Positions 49,603 to 53,357 of a stretch of 53,357 nucleotides of DNA are shown here, one piece after another (the stretch's first letter is position 1; every line of letters starts with the position of its first letter). Origin of the DNA: JAVBNH01 sp031551635 (GTDB lineage: Bacteria > Bacillota > Clostridia > Oscillospirales > Acutalibacteraceae). The position numbers and the translations under genes were made by a program. Location of the stretch: positions 1 to 53,357 of the forward strand of contig JAVBNH010000022.1 in assembly GCA_031551635.1 (NCBI GenBank), given 5' to 3'. A model generated the notes under the pieces. The model saw only the letters and a program-made list of their open reading frames with translations. It had not been told where the DNA came from and searched no databases.

Positions 49603-50226
49603 TTAATTGCAGTCGCAGCAGTCATTGTCCTTGCGGAAACCATATCCGTCATGATTATCATAACAATCATTCTTTTCACAGCAGTCATTATCTCTGTGAC
49701 ATCCGCAGTCATTGTCGCAACAGTCATTATTTCTGCGGCATCCGCAGTCATTGTCGCAGCAATCATTATCTCTGCGGCAGTCGCAGTCATTGTCGCAGCA
49801 GTCATTATTTCTGCGGCAGTCGCAGTCGTCATGCGCGGCGTCAAGAATCATGCAAAGACCCTTCTCAATACACATAACGCCTTCCTCCAGCTCCTTGACG
49901 GCGCAGCAGGTATTGCAGCAGTAAGCGGCTTTTATCCCGCAGGCGATGTTTTTGAGACCTTTTTCGATAAGGCACAGGGCTTTTTCGATTTCACAGTTAT
50001 CAAGACAGCATTCGCATATAAGGCACTTAATTTTATTGAAGTAATGGAAAAATTTATTCAGTCCTTTGTTGATGTCCTGAAGAGCGCAGCAAACCTTGCA
50101 GCATCTCAGATCCTCAATTCCCATTTTTATGCAGTCAAGCGCCTCCATAGCGCATTCGACAGCCTTAGCAAGACTCTTTTTACAGCTCTTGCAGCAGCAT
50201 TTTTTATTAAAGCATTTATTACACAT
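49603..50226 (-). CDS. Extremely cysteine-rich repeat protein
   Basis: A 207-residue protein with 45 Cys (about 22%). Residues 1-134 hold helical segments separated by CC-x2-CC clusters (RCCKVCC, CECCLDNC, YCCNTCC). Residues 135-186 are four tandem 13-residue repeats of the form C-D/G-C-R-R-x-N-D-C-C-D-N-D, encoded by 39-bp repeats (49669-49824); a tail with NDCCDCN ends it. A near-ideal AAGGAGG lies just before the ATG, so the minus strand is real although the plus strand is also open here. No signal peptide. Plausible roles are spore coat/exosporium cross-linking or metal storage; no family recognised. Confidence 0.8.
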   Translation of the reverse strand: MCNKCFNKKCCCKSCKKSLAKAVECAMEALDCIKMGIEDLRCCKVCCALQDINKGLNKFFHYFNKIKCLICECCLDNCEIEKALCLIEKGLKNIACGIKAAYCCNTCCAVKELEEGVMCIEKGLCMILDAAHDDCDCRRNNDCCDNDCDCRRDNDCCDNDCGCRRNNDCCDNDCGCHRDNDCCEKNDCYDNHDGYGFRKDNDCCDCN

Positions 50227-50466
50227 AAACTAACCTCCTTCCTTTTTATAGAACGTTTCCATGTTTCACGAAGCTTTTCGTACAGCCTCAATAACAGTGT
50301 ATCAACAATTTCAAATTAGGTTACAAAAAAACATACAAGCTAAATAAGCTGTAAATTGTAAGTGTACAAATTTATTAAACAAAATTTATAAAATGGGGTA
50401 TTTTTGTTTACAAAGCTGTTAAAATGTAGTAAAATAAAATAAATTCTAAAGTAGAGGAAGGGTCGT

Positions 50467-52710
50467 ATGAAAAAAGCTATATCAATAATATTGGCGGCGA
50501 TTATGATGATTTCGGTTTTCAGCATACCACTATCAGCAGTAGCGGAAGAGATAAGCCCGCGGCTACTCGGCATTTACGGCGACAATATGCTCTTTGCTCA
50601 GAAAAAGGACATAGTGCTTGCCGGCTACGCGCCTGTCGGCTCAAAAATCCACGCAAGCCTCATAAAAGGCGGCGAAACATTAGCTACCGGCTTCGGCTCG
50701 GCGGACAGCACGGGTCTTTTTACCGTTGTTCTTGACGGCATGAACGGCGGCTACGATGAATACAGTATCGAGCTGTATTATAACAGCCAAACCTTCGCGA
50801 CGCTTAAAAATGTCGTGTTCGGCGAGCTGTGGCTGGCGAGCGGACAGTCCAATATGCAGTACGGCATGATTCAGAGCGTCAAGGGTTATGATGTGGTTAC
50901 CAATGACGCGGGCGACGACAATATACGCGTACTGGAGGTTCCCGCCTACCCCGAATATAACGGCTCAGGCTCTAATATCCCCTTTTCGGCTCAGGAGGAT
51001 ATAAAAGGCACTTATTGGTACCGCGCTTCCGATAACAGCAGGCTCGGCGGCTGCAGCGCCGTGGCATACTTTTTTGCCGAAAAACTTAGAGCAGAGCTCG
51101 ATATGCCAATAGGCATTCTGAACGCTTCCCTGGGCGGTTCTTCAATTTATACCTGGCTCTCTCGAGAAGATATTGACGCGACGCCCGCAGTAAAGGATTT
51201 TCTCACAAAAGAAAAGAAATATATAACTGAGGGTAAATGGAACAGCACAACCCCAGACCCGCACCAAAATATGACCTCGAATTTCAATAAAAAAATCTAC
51301 CCTCTGCGACACCTTACACCCTGCGGTGTTATCTGGTATCAGGGAGAGACAAATATTTCGGCTCCGAATGAATACAAGGATGCCTTCAATCTCATGCAGA
51401 GCAGCTACAGCAAGCTTTTCGGCTATCAGGACACACTCATCCCCTATGTTTTCACTCAGCTCGCAAGCTTCCATTACGGAAATGACGAAAACGCGATGAA
51501 TCTCGTGGGGAACTTCAATATCATGCTCAGCGAGCTGCAGAATCAAGAAAAAAGCTCAAGAGCAGTCACGTCAATTTATGATGTTGACCTTGAGTGGGAC
51601 ACAAATAAAATAGCTCCCAATCTTGGCTATGTCGGTGCGATTCACCCGATTACAAAGGCTCCTGTCGGCGAAAAAATGGCTTTCGCGGCTCTCGGGCTTG
51701 TTTACGGCAAGCGCGAGAGCTATACTGCTCCCTTCGTGAAATCGGTGAATATTGCCGACGGCAAGGTCGAAATCAGCTTTGAGAGTGTGGGCGACGGTCT
51801 TGTTATAAAGCCCCTCGGCAATGATGCTCAGGACTTACCGGTTGAAACGCCGCTTTACGGCTTCACGGTTGCCGGCAAAAACGGCTTCTATATCGAGGCA
51901 AAGGCTGAAATCAAGAACAGCGACACAATTGTGGTGTGGCATGACAGCATTAAGGAGCCCGCAAGCGCCGCATACGCTTATAGTGAAGCAAATTTATACT
52001 CAAACCTCTTTGCCAGCGAGAACGGTGAGCCTACACTGGGCGTTTCCGCATTTATAACAAAGAGGCTTGACGGCGCGAGATACACTCAGGACAGGTACTG
52101 GACGACCTGTGATATTGCGGAGCTTTGGCACCCCTTCACTGACCCGAAATTCCTTCCCGCCTTCAAGGTTAATTCCGGCAATGCTGAAGCTGCGATTGAT
52201 TTCGGCGTCAAAAAGAGCGGCTCGGGTTCACTGAAAGTCGATTATAAAAACTCTGAAACAGTATCAATAAGCCCTGTCCTCAAGGAAGACGGTAAATCGC
52301 TGCCTTCGATATCGAAGCAGTATAACGAATATGACTCAGTTACCATTTCGGTTATGAATACCTCCGACAAGCCTCTGAAATTTGAAGGCTTCAGATTCTA
52401 CCTGAACTCAAAGCTCTGGGCGTCTCCGGCGGCGGATATTGCCTCGATTCCCTCTGACGGCGAATGGCATACTATAAAGCTTGACCTCAATAAACTCAAA
52501 TGTAACATCGGTTTTTCTCTCGGGCGTTACATGCTTGTAAACGTTGAGGACATTGAGCTTGTGTTCAGCGGCGGGGCAGCTCCGGGCACCTTCTATATTG
52601 ACGAAATCGATTTCTCAGCCGCGAATGACACGAAAATCCCACAGCTAACACGGACTATAAATTCAATAATGGCAAAAGTAATCCTGTTTTTCATAAACCT
52701 TTTTGATTAA
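50467..52710 (+). CDS. Secreted SGNH hydrolase (sialate O-acetylesterase-like)
   Basis: A 747-residue exported protein (signal KAISIILAAIMMISVFSIPL, cleavage near AVAEE). It has the sialic acid-specific 9-O-acetylesterase layout: an N-terminal beta domain, then ELWLASGQSNMQYG (catalytic Ser in GQSNM), ASLGGSSIYTWLSR, VIWYQGETNIS, and a late His in VGAIHPITKAPVGEKMA. A C-terminal ~200-residue beta-sandwich ending FYIDEIDFS looks like a carbohydrate-binding module. It should remove acetyl groups from sialic acids or plant polysaccharides. Good AGAGGAAGG ribosome binding site; strong terminator downstream. Confidence 0.88.
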   Translation: MKKAISIILAAIMMISVFSIPLSAVAEEISPRLLGIYGDNMLFAQKKDIVLAGYAPVGSKIHASLIKGGETLATGFGSADSTGLFTVVLDGMNGGYDEYSIELYYNSQTFATLKNVVFGELWLASGQSNMQYGMIQSVKGYDVVTNDAGDDNIRVLEVPAYPEYNGSGSNIPFSAQEDIKGTYWYRASDNSRLGGCSAVAYFFAEKLRAELDMPIGILNASLGGSSIYTWLSREDIDATPAVKDFLTKEKKYITEGKWNSTTPDPHQNMTSNFNKKIYPLRHLTPCGVIWYQGETNISAPNEYKDAFNLMQSSYSKLFGYQDTLIPYVFTQLASFHYGNDENAMNLVGNFNIMLSELQNQEKSSRAVTSIYDVDLEWDTNKIAPNLGYVGAIHPITKAPVGEKMAFAALGLVYGKRESYTAPFVKSVNIADGKVEISFESVGDGLVIKPLGNDAQDLPVETPLYGFTVAGKNGFYIEAKAEIKNSDTIVVWHDSIKEPASAAYAYSEANLYSNLFASENGEPTLGVSAFITKRLDGARYTQDRYWTTCDIAELWHPFTDPKFLPAFKVNSGNAEAAIDFGVKKSGSGSLKVDYKNSETVSISPVLKEDGKSLPSISKQYNEYDSVTISVMNTSDKPLKFEGFRFYLNSKLWASPAADIASIPSDGEWHTIKLDLNKLKCNIGFSLGRYMLVNVEDIELVFSGGAAPGTFYIDEIDFSAANDTKIPQLTRTINSIMAKVILFFINLFD

Positions 52711-52720
52711 AAAGCTAAAC

Positions 52721-52752
52721 AACCTCTGTGAGTTTTTTACTCACAGAGGTTG
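52721..52752 (+). terminator. Terminator after the SGNH esterase gene
   Basis: A perfect 13-bp stem AACCTCTGTGAGT/ACTCACAGAGGTT with a five-T loop lies 10 bp after the stop, followed by TGTTTGAT. Confidence 0.85.
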
Positions 52753-53187
52753 TTTGATATACAATTTATTGGCTATGAATTGAGTTCATGGAAGCATGAA
52801 GAGGATGATATTGACTGGTCAGACAGATTTCCAAAACCGGGTCCTCCGATTAACTACCCTGACGGAGCACCCTTATTCAAATATTATGAAAGGGGTAAAA
52901 ATAATATGTCTAAGCTTGTTTGATCAAACACTCCGGAAGATAATCGTTTTAAATCAATCAGTGATTTTAAATGGTGTATCATACATGGCGGCGAAATTGC
53001 GCTTGATTGGAATGGAAAATGTTACCATATTATTCCAGAAAATAATGGAATAGTAATTTATGAAGCATTTAAAGAAGAAACTGAAGTAAAATGTAAAGAT
53101 GCTGATGAGGTCTTAGAGTATATTATTGACGGTGTAAGTTTACGCAGCATTATTACACAAATTGAGGTAACAGACAGAACTGTTTAA
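52752..53187 (+). pseudogene. Decayed toxin C-terminus and immunity-like gene
   Basis: One reading frame begins without a start just after the terminator and reads FIGYELSSWKHEEDD, DRFPKPGPPINYPDGAP, then MSKLV (ATG 52906, with GAAAGGGG upstream). It meets a TGA at 52921 and continues open in the same frame as SNTPEDNRFKSISDFKWC, GGEIALDWNGKCYHI and ADEVLEYIIDGVSLRS to TAA at 53185. The last part resembles small immunity-type proteins found beside contact-dependent toxins. The TGA is plausibly a mutated TGG. The upstream part looks like the end of a lost gene. Family assignment is tentative. Confidence 0.55.
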
Positions 53188-53357
53188 ACACAGAAGCCCT
53201 GGCTTAGAGCTAGGTAAAGTTTGAAACACTCTAACCTCCTTAGAAGCAAAAAAAGACTACCACAAACAAAGCCGTCAAAGACAGCCAAAAAAAAACAAAG
53301 AATTAAGCTTTGGAAATAATATACCCCTGCCTTTGAAGGATAAAAATAGCTTGTTCG
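53188..53357. other. Window end, nothing clear
   Basis: 170 bp without a supportable gene. On the minus strand an AAGGAGG (53236-53242) is followed by a GTG-started frame of ~28 codons; it is probably chance or another remnant. Confidence 0.3.

Noticed and set aside
49600..50319. Plus-strand 239-residue open frame rich in Ala/Val/Ile over the Cys-rich gene
   Set aside because: It is the antisense shadow of the 39-bp repeats. The minus strand has an ideal ribosome binding site and a sensible protein; this frame has neither.
52752..53187. Selenocysteine or TGA recoding at 52921
   Set aside because: TGA ends several other genes here (for example recA and DUF2953), and no SECIS-like hairpin or selenoprotein context is seen.

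Overview
The window looks like chromosome of an uncultured, probably spore-forming Clostridia (Oscillospiraceae/Ruminococcaceae-like). Evidence: ScpA/ScpB, a GerW/YtfJ sporulation protein, a ParB/Noc gene beside rsmG-mnmG, RecA-RecX-RimO, PgsA, AAGGAGG-type ribosome binding sites, frequent TTG starts, and TGA used as a normal stop. No tRNA, rRNA or CRISPR array was seen. All functional calls are from sequence motifs read by eye.

Layout. 1-5350: 3' part of secA, then CPBP protease, tadA, an XRE-cupin regulator and a PhnP-like hydrolase (+ strand). 5350-7235: a disturbed patch with a frameshifted RelE-like toxin and its intact antitoxin, set between two copies of the 3' end of a MerR/TipAS regulator gene. 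7250-11200: pgsA, rimO, recX, recA (- strand). 11270-13335: rpmB and a secreted beta-propeller protein. 13510-19830: parB/noc, rsmG, mnmG, cysS, cysE (- strand), with a parS-like site inside mnmG. 19980-26970: GPH transporter, GtrA, MATE and nadC-nadB-nadA. 27180-32380: znuB, znuC, znuA, a Gfo/Idh oxidoreductase and a URO-D-like protein. 32380-33360: a mostly non-coding stretch with an unidentified structured RNA candidate and an attenuator-like hairpin pair. 33420-36120: a beta-helix (pectate lyase/GH28-like) protein and an intact IS4-family element. 36190-42325: the conserved M50 protease-scpA-scpB-DUF2953-ytfJ-dacB-rluB block plus a metallo-beta-lactamase protein. 42610-53187: GPH transporter, GH31 glycosidase, propeller lipoprotein, membrane protein, DegV, a very cysteine-rich repeat protein, an SGNH/sialate esterase-like secreted protein, and a decayed toxin/immunity-like remnant.

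Carbohydrate theme. Two GPH sugar transporters, a GH31, a GH43-like propeller, a beta-helix protein, an SGNH acetylesterase-like protein and a Gfo/Idh oxidoreductase suggest use of decorated plant or mucin glycans. They are scattered rather than in one locus.

The most unusual feature is in the spacers. More than a dozen short tandem arrays occur, and almost all have a 7-bp period but different unit sequences. Many overlap a gene's stop codon. Some bound homologous ~160-400 bp bodies, and three or so are arranged as inverted pairs. Separately, a 76-bp palindromic repeat is present in four copies. Together these look like a population of small non-autonomous elements living at gene ends.
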